This document shows, in pieces, positions 54,526 through 64,000 of a stretch of DNA of 64,000 bases. The stretch is from contig NC_058191.1 in NCBI RefSeq assembly GCF_907165205.1, positions 1,986,501 to 2,050,500 on the forward strand. The letters are read 5' to 3'. Position 1 is the stretch's first letter. Every line of letters begins with the position of its first letter. The notes below the pieces were generated by a model. That model was not told the origin of the DNA. It worked only from the letters and a program-made list of their open reading frames with translations, and did not search any database. This DNA comes from Coccinella septempunctata. Lineage: Eukaryota > Arthropoda > Insecta > Coleoptera > Coccinellidae. The translations under genes were made by a program, and so were the position numbers.

Positions 54526-55983
54526 TATAGTTGAAAATGTATCAATCGTAACTCACCAAAACTCCAGGTGGTTTTGACCGATTTCTTGTGTAGGATTAGG
54601 ATTGAACAAAATATACATGTATAGTCCCAACGTTCAAAATTGAATCGAACAAAGCACTTTTCGATGGAAGAATATTCGTCCACTTTGAATCGGACGATGG
54701 CTTTTTCAAATGAAACTTCCGCATGAAGTAGTTCGGTAAGATTTCCCATAAAAATGCATACGTACACGGGCAAATCTCGAAAATAATCCCCCAAAGAGTT
54801 TTAAAAGCATGTCTGAACGCAACTTCACAAATCCCCACTCGACTCGAAGGCAATCCTCGAATTTGCCCGCAAAAATATTCCAATCCGAAAACATGTGAGC
54901 ACACTGGAATATCGGAACTAAAATGTTATATTTCATGTGATTCATGTTTTATTCAGAACGCCTTTCGGGTAGAAGCCACACACAGTTGACGTATGTTCCA
55001 ATATGGGAAAGTTTCGGTCTCGGTCAGTTGTTGGTTTTTCTTTATTTTTATGTGATTTTATGCATGTTTCGATGAATGATCGAGTCCACACGTGACTTTG
55101 TGCTCAATATTCAATGGAAACCGTCTGATTTATTGATATCTTTCTGAGTTGGGGCAGGGAGAACTTTATGATGAATGGCAGTTCACAGACGACGTATCCT
55201 GAAATTATTTCAGACATATATCGATGATATGGTAATGTTGAATTATTCAGAAAACACAATTCACATTTGAAACCAAAAGGAAGACAATTAAATATTTTCT
55301 GACATTTCAATACGTTTCTTTGCTTGTTGAGGCATCATAACGCATATTCCGGAAATATTTCAATTTTAATGGTATCTTCGTTATTGAAACTACAGTTGCT
55401 GTCACTAATTCGCATTCTACAGGTTCAGTCTTCAACTTGTACATATATTTCAAAAATAGCTCAAAAGAAGCACTTTTTTCCTTCGCTATGTTTTTTGATT
55501 CAGCCTAGATGAGAAGATATAATCATTTCATAATGACTTTTGCCACCTCTTGAAATCTGTTAATGAAATATTTCTAAGCATTACATTATACCATTTCAAC
55601 TTTGGAAATAGGCTTCTATATCACCATTTGGTGAACGAAGCAGTACTTATAACTATTATAACACAATAAATGAGTTATAGCAATTTTGTTGGCGATAAAT
55701 ATTGAATATTTTTCTCTTGATTTCTATTTTTTTTTCGATAATAATAACTAATTCGACTTACAACCACCCATATCATATCTGATATTCAGAGCTAAAAAAA
55801 ATTATAAAAGCGACACACTATTTTTTGAGGAATCACTCCTTAAAATTTTTCGCAACTATTAATTTATATGCGGTATATCTTGGTTTTCTTTCAGTTCATT
55901 ACTTATTCGTCCGGTCAAGGTTTTTTTTTAATAATGCATTAACAGAAAATCATTAGAGTATTATACTAGTAATTCTAGTTTCA
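54526..55983. other. No recognised gene
   Basis: 54560-54950 is slightly GC-richer with three overlapping minus-strand frames (79-104 codons) without a domain. 55440-55510 has a weak R4-like phrase (AAAGAAGCACTTTTTTCCTTCGC). Confidence 0.4.
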
Positions 55984-57350
55984 TTTTTTTTTTATATGGC
56001 AGGTGGAATCTGCGACCGTGAAAACACGGGGCTCTATCTCTATCTCAGAGGAACCCATTTCTAGGGAACACTGTGGGGTTACTAACTTTCCTGAGTTCGC
56101 GACCCACTAAACCTAACCTGCTTTTCATTGATTCCGGGCATTTGCTTATAAACCATTTATCCCTTGATCGGTTCATTTCTTCTTGCACATTGTCGTGCTA
56201 GGGTTTTCATGTTCGTCCATTTCGGATATCTCTTCTGTGTATAGTTTTAATAAGTTTCCGTACTCATTTTAATCTCTCCTCAATTGATCTCGCGGTCTCC
56301 TTTTGTAAATTCTCATTCTTCCTCTGTCTTCCTCCGGATCGTAGTCCACTAGTCTCCTGAGTTCTTCGTTTGGATGTTCCTTCGCTGTTTCGAATAACTT
56401 TTCAGCTTTCCTCTTCATAAATTCGGTGATGGTTTCCCACTTCAAATCTCGATATATCTGTTTGTTCCTGACAAACCAAGGCGCATCTATGGCACATCGT
56501 AGTAGCTTGTTTTCCGTTGCCTGAATTCTTTGTATATGGCTCTTTGCTGCGTATCCCCAAGCACCTGATCCATAGGTCAGTTGCGGTCTAGCAATGGCTT
56601 TGATTATTTCCAATTTTGTCTCATTTGACATGTGGCTCTTTCTACCTATCAGCGGGTAGAGCATATTCATCGCTGCCTTGTTTGATATGGCTTCTCCAAG
56701 TTAGACCTAGGGCGATACCTAAATATTTTGCTTCGTTTTTCCACTCGATTTCTTCTCCATCTACCTCTAGATTTGTTGTAGTTCTGAGTTTCCTCTTTTG
56801 CAGTAATATCGCTTGGCTCTTTTGTCCGTTGAGCTTTATTTTCCATTTAATACACCAGTCTCTATTTCATCTGTAGCTTCTTGTAATTTTCCTTCTATGA
56901 TTTCTGGCTTGCGATGTGGCATTGCGACTCCAGTGTCATCGGCATATAGTGTCAGCATAGTCCTTGGAGATTTTGGTATATCGTGAAAATATATGTTACA
57001 CAGTAACGGCCCAAGTACTGACCCTTGAGGCACCCCTGCTTCCATATTTCTGGTTGTTGAGTTTTCTCCTTCCACTTTCATGTAGAATCTTATGTTCCTC
57101 AAATAATTCCTAATCAACTTGCACAGTTTGATTGAATATCCAGCATATCTCATTTTGTAAATCAATCCTTCATGCCATACTCTGTCGAATGCTCTGGCAA
57201 AATCTAGTAGAAAAAGACCTGTTGCTTGTTCATTTTGGAATCCCTTTGTTATGTATTCTGTGAGTCTCAGTAATTGTAATCTGTTGAGTAATCTCTTCTG
57301 AATCCGAATTGCTCTGCTGTTTTCTAGTTTCATTTGGCTCAGTATGTTAG
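55984..57350 (-). mobile_element. Jockey-clade LINE, 5'-truncated (about 1.37 kb)
   Basis: A minus-strand element. A T-run at 55984-55993 is the A-tail. The 3' UTR contains CGTGTTTTCACGGTCG and CAGATTCCACCTGCC in the element's sense, a pattern familiar from Jockey-like 3' ends. The ORF2 remnant is at 56269-57333. It is truncated within the RT domain at about 57350, where an unrelated TE end (TACAGGGTGATTG) follows. Confidence 0.85.
56269..57340 (-). pseudogene. Jockey-clade reverse transcriptase, partial and frameshifted
   Basis: Reads down from 57340: EQFGFRRDYST in one frame, then after a 1-base shift LLRLTEYITKGF. RT palm motif A is LLDFARAFDRVWHEGL (catalytic Asp in DFARAFD), box B GVPQGSVLGPLLCNIY, catalytic box LYADDTGVAMP near 56945. 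A frame change lies at about 56836 (the following block KLNGQKSQAILL is out of frame). A final block from 56670 runs KAIARPQLTYGSGAWGYAAK, IQRIQATENKLLR, DAPWFVRNKQIYRDL and VDYDPEED. Motifs and order are those of Jockey elements; the active site is complete but the ORF is broken, and the endonuclease domain is lost by truncation. Confidence 0.9.
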
Positions 57351-57353
57351 TTT

Positions 57354-57523
57354 GTACAGGGTGATTGATTATAAATGCTTCCCCTTCCCCTTCAACTCGT
57401 TTGTATTACTGTGACGAAGAAAAAAATTCGAAAAAAAGTCATAGCGAAGTTTTGAAGAAAGTTAATTTCATTTGCATATACTGGGTCTTTCAGAAGGCCT
57501 ACTGATAGTACTACTTCCTTAAA
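57354..57523. other. Orphan TE end and spacer
   Basis: CAGGGTGATTGATTATAAATG at 57357 is a fold-back type terminus with no partner located. Confidence 0.45.
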
Positions 57524-58071
57524 CAGGGAGAGTGTTGACTCGTACAAATATTTCAACAGAGGGTTCTTGAGGTCAAAAGAAACACTTATTATTACTATTT
57601 TTTCCGAATCGGCTCGGTTTATCAGATACAGGCTGTTGAAAACCATACAAAAATTCATTCTCAGAAATGGTTTTATCCGAGGTTCTATCAAATGAAATGA
57701 ATTTCGGAATACAGTTTTTCATTCATTCGATGAATCTTTTTTGAACACAAGATATCACCTACGTCTTCCAGTTTTCTCATTATGACCATTACGTACCATA
57801 AAAATATCAAAAATTCAAAGAATTAAACTCTTGAAACTAAGTTGGACACTATCTAATGAATAATTGAACGTTTTATAAAATAGAAGTACCTATTCCTCAT
57901 ATTTTCGCGTATAATGTGTCGTTTTCAAGTTCAAAAATCTAAAAGTGTCTGTGAAATTCGATTAATTGGGTACTTTGGCTGAATAAAACTGTGTTTGATC
58001 TTTAGTGTCAAAGATTTAGCTAGTTAAGAATCTACTGTTGAAATATTTGTACGAGTCAAAGACTCACTCTG
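57524..58071 (+). repeat. Fold-back family R4, copy h, both ends present (548 bp)
   Basis: The left end CAGGGAGAGTGTTGACTCGTAC and the right end GTACGAGTCAAAGACTCACTCTG at 58071 are inverted repeats, continuing AAATATTTCAACAG / CTGTTGAAATATTT. TA follows on the right. This copy shows that R4 is a TIR element with ends of about 40 bp. Interior as in copies e and g with a deletion. No coding capacity. Confidence 0.8.
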
Positions 58072-59754
58072 TATATTTTAAATGGATATCCTTTTTTTAT
58101 TTTTCCCTCTTATTCTTTATCTTTTCCATCAGAAATACCTATCACCTGGGTTTCATATGTAAAAGGGTATCTTGAAAAGAAATAAAAATCATATTAACTG
58201 TAGAAAGAATATAAGAACAACTGCTCGATGAAGTAAATCTATTGAAGACCTACAATCAGGGTACAGTTCTGGCAGCTATAGAAAGACAACTAAATTTATA
58301 GAAAATGTATAAATCAGAATATGGGACACATGGACCACAATTAGATTAAGTTTTTCAATTAATTAACGGCATATTGTTTGTTAATTATTATTATTATAAT
58401 AGGTATTATCCTAACACCTATTGAGTTAGGAATTATAGTTCATATCAGAATGTTATTGCATCGTTACGCCTCTGATATTCCCTCGATTATTTAGCCTTGT
58501 AGTATTTATTTGTTTTATAAAAAGTAGAAGAATGAAAAAATCGAATGAAAGAAATTCGAATTATGAAAGAATGATAACACAAGGGCTTTCTGAAACACCG
58601 TGTATACATGAAAATTCGTTATTTCCAAAAATTTTTCGAATTTCAAAACTTCTGAACGTAACTTTCTTTTCTACTTATTGACACAAAATAGCTGCAGGGG
58701 TGAGAGAGGCATTTCGAGTATCCCACTCTGTAGAAGCTTAATCCATTAATATCATTATTTTTTATTGCAGAAAAACCTCCAAGAATACTGAATACTCTGA
58801 ACCTATAAACATCTATCAGATAAAAAAACATCGTTTCCATTGTCAACAATATTTCACACAAACCGACGTCTGCAAACAATCTTCACACGCCAGTTTATTT
58901 CTTTGCCGCTCCCCAATATCGACGAAACCGGCGCCAGAGAGCGTTGATAAACCCGACAACGTCCCCATACAAAGAAGAGAAAACGACGTCTCCTACACGA
59001 AGAAAACGATATCATGTTTCCCGCAAAAAAGTATCACACACATGCGAGCTGCCTATATTGTTCGTAGGGGAACGAACTCGATGGAAAAAATAGGTCGCGA
59101 AGGGTCACGGGATCTAATTAGCGGACACGCTGTGTATTCGGTGTTCCGCCAATTGGGTATTGCGTGAAAATGGGACGTGGAAAGCGGTAGCTGTGAGGTA
59201 CCTAACGTACGCGAATTGATAATTAGGCACGTAGGCAAATGGAAATTATCCCGTTCGAGAAATTAACGCGTTCTTTCTCACACAAAGTATAGTTGGAACG
59301 TTTGAAAATGAAACTTCAACCCTATTCGCTCATGTTTCATCTACCTCTCTGTAAATTAACAGAGTTCCAGAGCTAATTCCGATCCTTAAAAATGGATATT
59401 CTTTGGGCGTATAGAGTGATACAGGACAGTCCTCCTGGAGTTTTTCCGATAGAACAATTTTTCTCGGAAAATGTTAATTTATTTCGACAGAGACATCATC
59501 TGTTAGCAAATCAGAGTGAATATAGTCACTTACAACAAGACAGATCATCGACAGAAATATGAGACTTGGAGAAAGGACCCTCGATCTCTTTTTTCGAAAT
59601 AATTAGATATCAAAAAGCAGATCGTGAAAAAATATCTTGAATCGTTCTTGAGTTACAGGCCGTTTCTTAAAAATTACTTTTCGATATATTCCAAAAATCC
59701 AAAAAAATCGTTAGTTTGTTGGATTTAGTTTTTATTATAATTTTACAAAACTTT
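58072..59754. other. No recognised gene; CpG-containing island at about 58.86-59.26 kb
   Basis: The island (TCGACGAAACCGGCGCCAGAG, GGTCGCGAAGGGTCACGG) is single-copy. CACCGTGTATACATG near 58599 and CCCACTCTGTA near 58729 look like decayed TE ends. Trinucleotide ATT/TAT repeats at about 58387-58400. Confidence 0.4.
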
Positions 59755-60616
59755 AAGAGCTATTCTGATGGTTGGGGAGCCCAACAAGGAAATTCGGGAT
59801 TTATTTTAGCTTGTCATATTAATCTAAGGGGAGATACCTTGGACCCTGTAGAATACCTCTACCAAAAATTAGACCTGTATATAGGGAGAATTTTCTAGGA
59901 TGGCCTGTCAGAATAGTAAAAAAAAAACGATCATTGTACATTCTCGGCCGTGTCAGATTAAGATATATGTGGTTAATTACATGTTAAAAAGTATATATTC
60001 TCTTAATTTGACAATATAAGCGTGACTAAAATGTGTGGGTGGGCGCCAAACTTGCAAAAAACAAACGTCACGTGTACATTTTCCAGCCCGGTGGACTTTT
60101 TCTTCATTTAGAAGCTAATGATTCAAGAATAACGAAAAAATATAATCTGACAGTTTCGGCAAATCGAAACAAGAAAAATTAGCCATTAAAGGTCACAAAA
60201 ATCAGTTTTTTTGAATTATCTCCTCTCTTGGTTTCAAATTGTTTTCGCATTCATTATAAAAGTTGTAGCATTCTCTACAAATTTATTTTGTCCGAAGCAA
60301 CTTTCTCTACGTTTGAACGTTTTCGAGATACATGGCGATGAATCAGAATGGGTTTCTACATTGACTTTGGCCTTTTGCATTTGTGGCTAAGCTCCTCGCC
60401 CTTATCACCCTCTAGCTAGTTGTATAGAATTTTATTATGTACAACTTTCATAATGAATACAGAAACGATTAGAGGTACAGGAAGGAGATATTTGAAAAAT
60501 ATGCCTTGTTATCATCTTCAAACTGTCAGCTTAACAAAACCCCCCCTGGTTAATTAATTGGTCAACACGTCTGCAGCATCCCGTGAAATTGCAAAAAAAA
60601 AATCTTTACTTGTATA

Positions 60617-61794
60617 CTCTATTCACTTTCATTTTAGCACTCGGTTGGTCATGGAAATTTCACACATTTCACTCTGTATAGTACGAAAATGTGGGGTTAT
60701 GACGCTTGTCAAAACATTTTTGGGTTTTAAATCAACGCTGTGTTGCCCGTTCTACGTAAAAGTTTCTGTTATTACGTATTTTATCACAATGTCGAATCTC
60801 TTCGGAAAATATGTGACGAACATAATTGAAGTTTATACAAACTGATTGAAGGCATACCAAATTCAGTTATTTGCATGGAAAATACAAGAGATCAGTATAA
60901 TATAATATGCACTAACTTGATGAGAGTTGATGTTCATTATCTTATTTGGCTAACATCATTTGTAGATTTCAAAAATATTAACCCGAAGATGAAATGCATA
61001 TGATCTAGTGGTTGGAAATGGGTATCTCCCGAAGGAATTAACAGATAATTACAAGAATGTTAAATTTTTCAACAAAAATCATCTTGCATCAATTAAAGTA
61101 TGTAAAAGGAATTGAAGGAAGTTTCAAGTTAAGATACAACTTCACCGTTGCACAAAAATTTCACATGAATAAACAAGTAACAGGGCAACTTGCGCGTATT
61201 TGTAGCTGTTCATCTTAATACATCGATATAATAATAATAATTAGGTATTTATTATTACCTTAAGACATTTACAATGTATAGGACAAGTCAAATGAAAAAT
61301 AGAAAAATCCATTTTAGGGAACTTATTCTCCGATGATATTTATCGAAAATCCTGTAGTAAACTTTTCGCATTAATTCACTCAAACATAAAATTCTCAAAT
61401 GCCACCACTTTTTTGGGTCTCCCAATAGAAGAAAATTCTTTGTCATCCTCTTCATTCACAATCTTTCTGATTGTGGAAATATTCAGCTGAAATATAAGTC
61501 TTTTATTCAGATGAATATATAAATTCTCTTACATTGTATTGTGGATTTTAGAATATCAGGGTATAACTATTTGAATGAGCGGACCTGAATTCTAAATAGC
61601 ACTTCCTGAAACCCTGTCTCTTTTTTCAATCACTTTCGGCATTTTCGTAATGGAAATTGATATTAGGTAATTGTGGCAACGGCGTTATTACATTTACGAC
61701 ATTTCATGAGTGCCAACCTAACTTCGTTCTAGTTACAAAAACTTGAGAAAATTATTTCATGGCAAACCGACTGCTAAAATAAATTTGAATGAAG
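60617..61794 (-). mobile_element. TIR element family R1, copy 3 (1178 bp), nested in R5 copy Y
   Basis: Ends CTCTATTCACTTTCATTTTAGC and ...TTTGAATGAAG flanked by TA (60615-60616, 61795-61796). The minus strand has the HTH-like block LNISTIRKIVNEEDDKEF with GRPKKVVAF following, the best-preserved reading of the three copies, ending at a TGA after MFE. Confidence 0.85.
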
Positions 61795-61802
61795 TATACA
61801 TA

Positions 61803-61840
61803 CGCGAACGTGTCAGATTTTCTGAAAATCTGACACGTTC
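61803..61840. repeat. Perfect hairpin in R5 copy Y
   Basis: CGCGAACGTGTCAGATTTTC is followed immediately by TGAAAATCTGACACGTTCG, giving arms of about 18 bp with almost no loop. The same CGAACGTGTCAGATTTTC word occurs singly in copy X near 45937, so the hairpin arose by inverted duplication or by two R5 ends meeting. Confidence 0.8.
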
Positions 61841-62111
61841 GAGTATGTACAAGTAACGATTTTTTTTGCATTTTCAAAGGACCACCTGTGACCTTGCGTC
61901 ACGTCCGAATTGTCAGTCCCTTGAAAAGTAGCTTCCTTTGGATCCAATTAACATATCCTCTGAAAATTTAACAAGCTCGAAAATTTTCTTTTTTACCATT
62001 TCCAACTCTTCTGTGGCAACCCCACCACGCAATTGTCAAATTAACATGAATTTTTTATCAGAGACACGTAGAGCATATACAGTATCTCAATCTGATACGC
62101 TCGAGTATGTA

Positions 62112-62500
62112 CAGGCTGGGCAAAATTGGTGATACCTGAACTACAACTTTTGAATCCAACGAGATAGTTGAAAAAGAATGTGCCATTCATGTCGTTTTTT
62201 TCGAGTAACTATTAATGCCATCAACTGTATTCCACTATCTTCTATTGTTTTCGAGTTATACGCCAAAATTAATTGGCGATTTCAACTTTGCTCATTTTCT
62301 CCGTTTCTGTTTGTGCTAAGATATTGAAATGAAGACATTATACAGACACTTTTTTATAGCAATCCAGTAGCTTATTATGATTTTTGGGAAAATCAGATGA
62401 GTGATCATGAAAAAAATATATATTCGGAATAATAACCCCAGCTTTTGAAAACTATCTTCAGTGAACCCGAAGAATCATGAGCAAATGAGGAAGCTGAGCA
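62112..62500. repeat. Left end of a fold-back related to element B
   Basis: CAGGCTGGGCAAAATTGG at 62112 repeats the start of element B (13658) after a TA, but the sequence behind it (TGATACCTGAACTACAAC) differs and no right end ...TTTTGCCCACCCTG follows in the window. Probably a truncated sister family. Confidence 0.5.
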
Positions 62501-63667
62501 TCCCCAACATTTGAACTCCCCTTTCGGAAGTTACGTACGAGAAACTGATTATCGTTGGACCCTTTTAAAGGGTTTCAGCACCCTTTATAAGCGGTTTCTG
62601 TTCGTTGGACCAAAAGCACCAGAACTAATTATTAGTCGACATTTCATCTCGTGAATAGATTATTGTGAAGTCCTACCAAACGTTCTTTGGCACGCATATT
62701 ATTTTAAAATAATCTGTCACTTTCGTGTAAATTTCACAAGCAACCCAAATTCAGGAGGCCGGTTTCCATCATCCCAAATTGAACCGATCTGCCTAACTAG
62801 AACAGCAAAATCCGAACATCGCCTCGAAATTTTCGAATATGGTTTTCAATATCCTCTTTCCCGAATATACGAAAGAGCTCTCTCAGCACAGTTATTATCG
62901 GTAAAACCGAGATACTTAGGGACGAAATCTGGACCGCGAACATCCCAATTCGAGCCAATTTACGTCCCAATCTTCCCGCAAAAATCATATTATAATCCAA
63001 CTTTCCTCCGGGAAACCAGGAAGAGTAAACTCCGGGACTCGATAAAATATGAATAATTTTCAATATCCATTATGAGAACGGGAGGCTGCTGCCGGCCCCC
63101 GACCGATATGCAGATCGCGGTTTCTGCGGCCGCGAGTCGCTTTTGTTTCGGCAAGTTTGATCGATCGGTTTATCGAGGGGGTTGGAGAGTGGTCTTCGAT
63201 GTGAGATCTGCTGTTAATTTCCCAAGATAATCGCGTGAAGACGAGAGCGGGGCTCGGTTATATCAACAGATCCCGGAATAAGAATCAGGAGAGGGATTTG
63301 GCCCGTCGATTCCGGTGGGATTGGATTTCGCCATTAGGATGTATTGATTTCGGCTTTAGACAGGATTTGGACTCATCTGAATACGCCGCAGACGCTGAGT
63401 GGATGTGCTGGTTCAGTTTCTCCACACGATGAGACTGCTGATTCGATCTAATTGTTTTCTCATTCAATAAATGATGAAACTCACAAATCTCCATGATCGA
63501 AGAAGATAAGCATATTATTAAGCGAATGATTCAAATATTTATTTCATTTGCTCTGCTGCTACTCTCCTACAATAAGTAGGTAACCATATCACCAAGTAAA
63601 TCTATTCTGTGTTGCTCATTTCATCACATGAATTTAACAATACAATCACAGATAAAGGGACGATATA
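62501..63667. other. Single-copy stretch with GC-rich island (about 63.06-63.44 kb)
   Basis: TTCTGCGGCCGCGAGTCGC and TTGATCGATCGGTTTATCG (with a GATCGATC palindrome) stand out. Frames of 65-88 codons on both strands have no recognised domain. Candidate conserved non-coding DNA. Confidence 0.4.
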
Positions 63668-64000
63668 CGATGATGTATTGATATCTAGTTAGCCTAGACC
63701 AGTTCCATGTATAAAAAAGTATTGCGTTACCATAGCAACGAACAATAACTCATAAGAAGTGTCAGTGAGAAGTTTGAGGTCAAAAAAGTAAACCAGAGTT
63801 ACGCAATAAACTAAAAGAAAAAATATGTCAACCGAAATTGTGATATTCGAAAAATTGGAGGATCGAGCCATCATCAAGTAACTGTATTTAAAAGCAGATT
63901 TACGAATGCTTGATACCCTTGGTGATCAATGTCCTTCGTATGCGACCGTGAAAAATTGGACTGCAAGCTTCAAATGAGGTAAATTTTCCATTGAAGATGA
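63668..64000 (+). mobile_element. Mariner copy M9, 5' part, continues past the window
   Basis: The 5' terminal repeat starts CGATGATGTATTGATATC at 63668 after TA. The transposase start is at ATG 63824 (MSTEIVIFEKLEDRAIIK) followed by a TAA, a deletion in the KGLSGKQIY block and a further TGA (SFK-stop) near 63974. Non-functional. Confidence 0.9.

Larger units (their letters stand above)
59755..62105 (-). repeat. Repeat R5, copy Y, with R1 copy 3 inserted
   Basis: Reverse-complement counterpart of copy X. Left part 59755-59938 matches 47552-47715; then CATTCTCGGCCGTGTCAGATT at 59939; CTTTGGCCTTTTGCAT and GCTAAGCTCCTCGCCC match X near 46170-46205; the right edge is ATACGCTCGAG at 62105 before TA. 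Without the R1 insertion (60617-61794) it is about 1.17 kb. Where X carries the 956-bp palindrome, Y has only a short unrelated segment near 60020-60060. Confidence 0.65.

Noticed and set aside
54480..54945. Three overlapping minus-strand ORFs of 79-104 codons
   Set aside because: They overlap one another in different frames, have no domain, and one extends into the end of R1 copy 2.

Overview
This window looks like a gene-poor, AT-rich stretch of an arthropod nuclear genome, most likely an insect and possibly a beetle. The organism call is inference. It rests on the mix of transposons (mariner DD34D, Tc1-like DD34E, hAT, PIF/Harbinger, Jockey-clade and other non-LTR retrotransposons), on many TA-flanked fold-back elements whose ends read CAGGGTG, and on the absence of bacterial gene organisation. 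I found no multi-exon host gene, tRNA, rRNA or CRISPR array. Nearly everything recognisable is transposon-derived; between the repeats lie single-copy stretches, some richer in G+C, that may be regulatory or conserved non-coding DNA.

Layout. 0-6.4 kb: mostly unrecognised DNA, a template-switch-like repeat (3269-3370) and a Jockey-like RT tail (4500-4805). 6.5-9.0 kb: a mariner fragment, then a degenerate non-LTR element split by a PIF/Harbinger-like element with 43-bp ends and a TTA duplication. 9.6-11.7 kb: full-length mariner with a 789-bp fold-back element nested in it. 13.3-17.5 kb: a fold-back cluster, one member hosting a second Harbinger derivative. 18.1-19.4 and 21.7-23.0 kb: two more full-length but broken mariners, with an RT tail between them. 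24.0-27.2 kb: a mariner hosting a complete hAT element with an intact 634-aa transposase, the best gene in the window. 27.8-29.7 kb: a 1.2-kb TIR element (family R1) and a LINE 3' end. 34.3-35.6 kb: a Tc1-like element with a 302-aa DD34E ORF lacking its N-terminal part. 37.2-38.9 kb: a dimeric satellite of about 285-290 bp. 40.8-43.5 kb: a 2.7-kb inverted-repeat structure around a 1.65-kb fold-back element. 45.8-47.7 and 59.8-62.1 kb: two oppositely oriented copies of one repeat (R5), one carrying an inverted tandem array, the other an R1 insertion. 49.2-50.0 kb: a repeat carrying two 135-bp fold-backs. 52.1-57.4 kb: mariner, R1 and Jockey copies. The window ends inside a ninth mariner copy.

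How the parts relate. The interactions are those of a transposon graveyard: elements land inside older elements, and several target duplications remain legible (TA, TTA, TAA, 8-bp GGGTAGAA), which gives a relative chronology. hAT is younger than its mariner host, fold-back D is younger than mariner copy M2, and Harbinger 15965-16613 is younger than fold-back F. Only the hAT transposase is a complete apparent gene; the Tc1-like ORF is open but short. Some open frames here begin with GTG rather than ATG, and their starts should not be taken as real.
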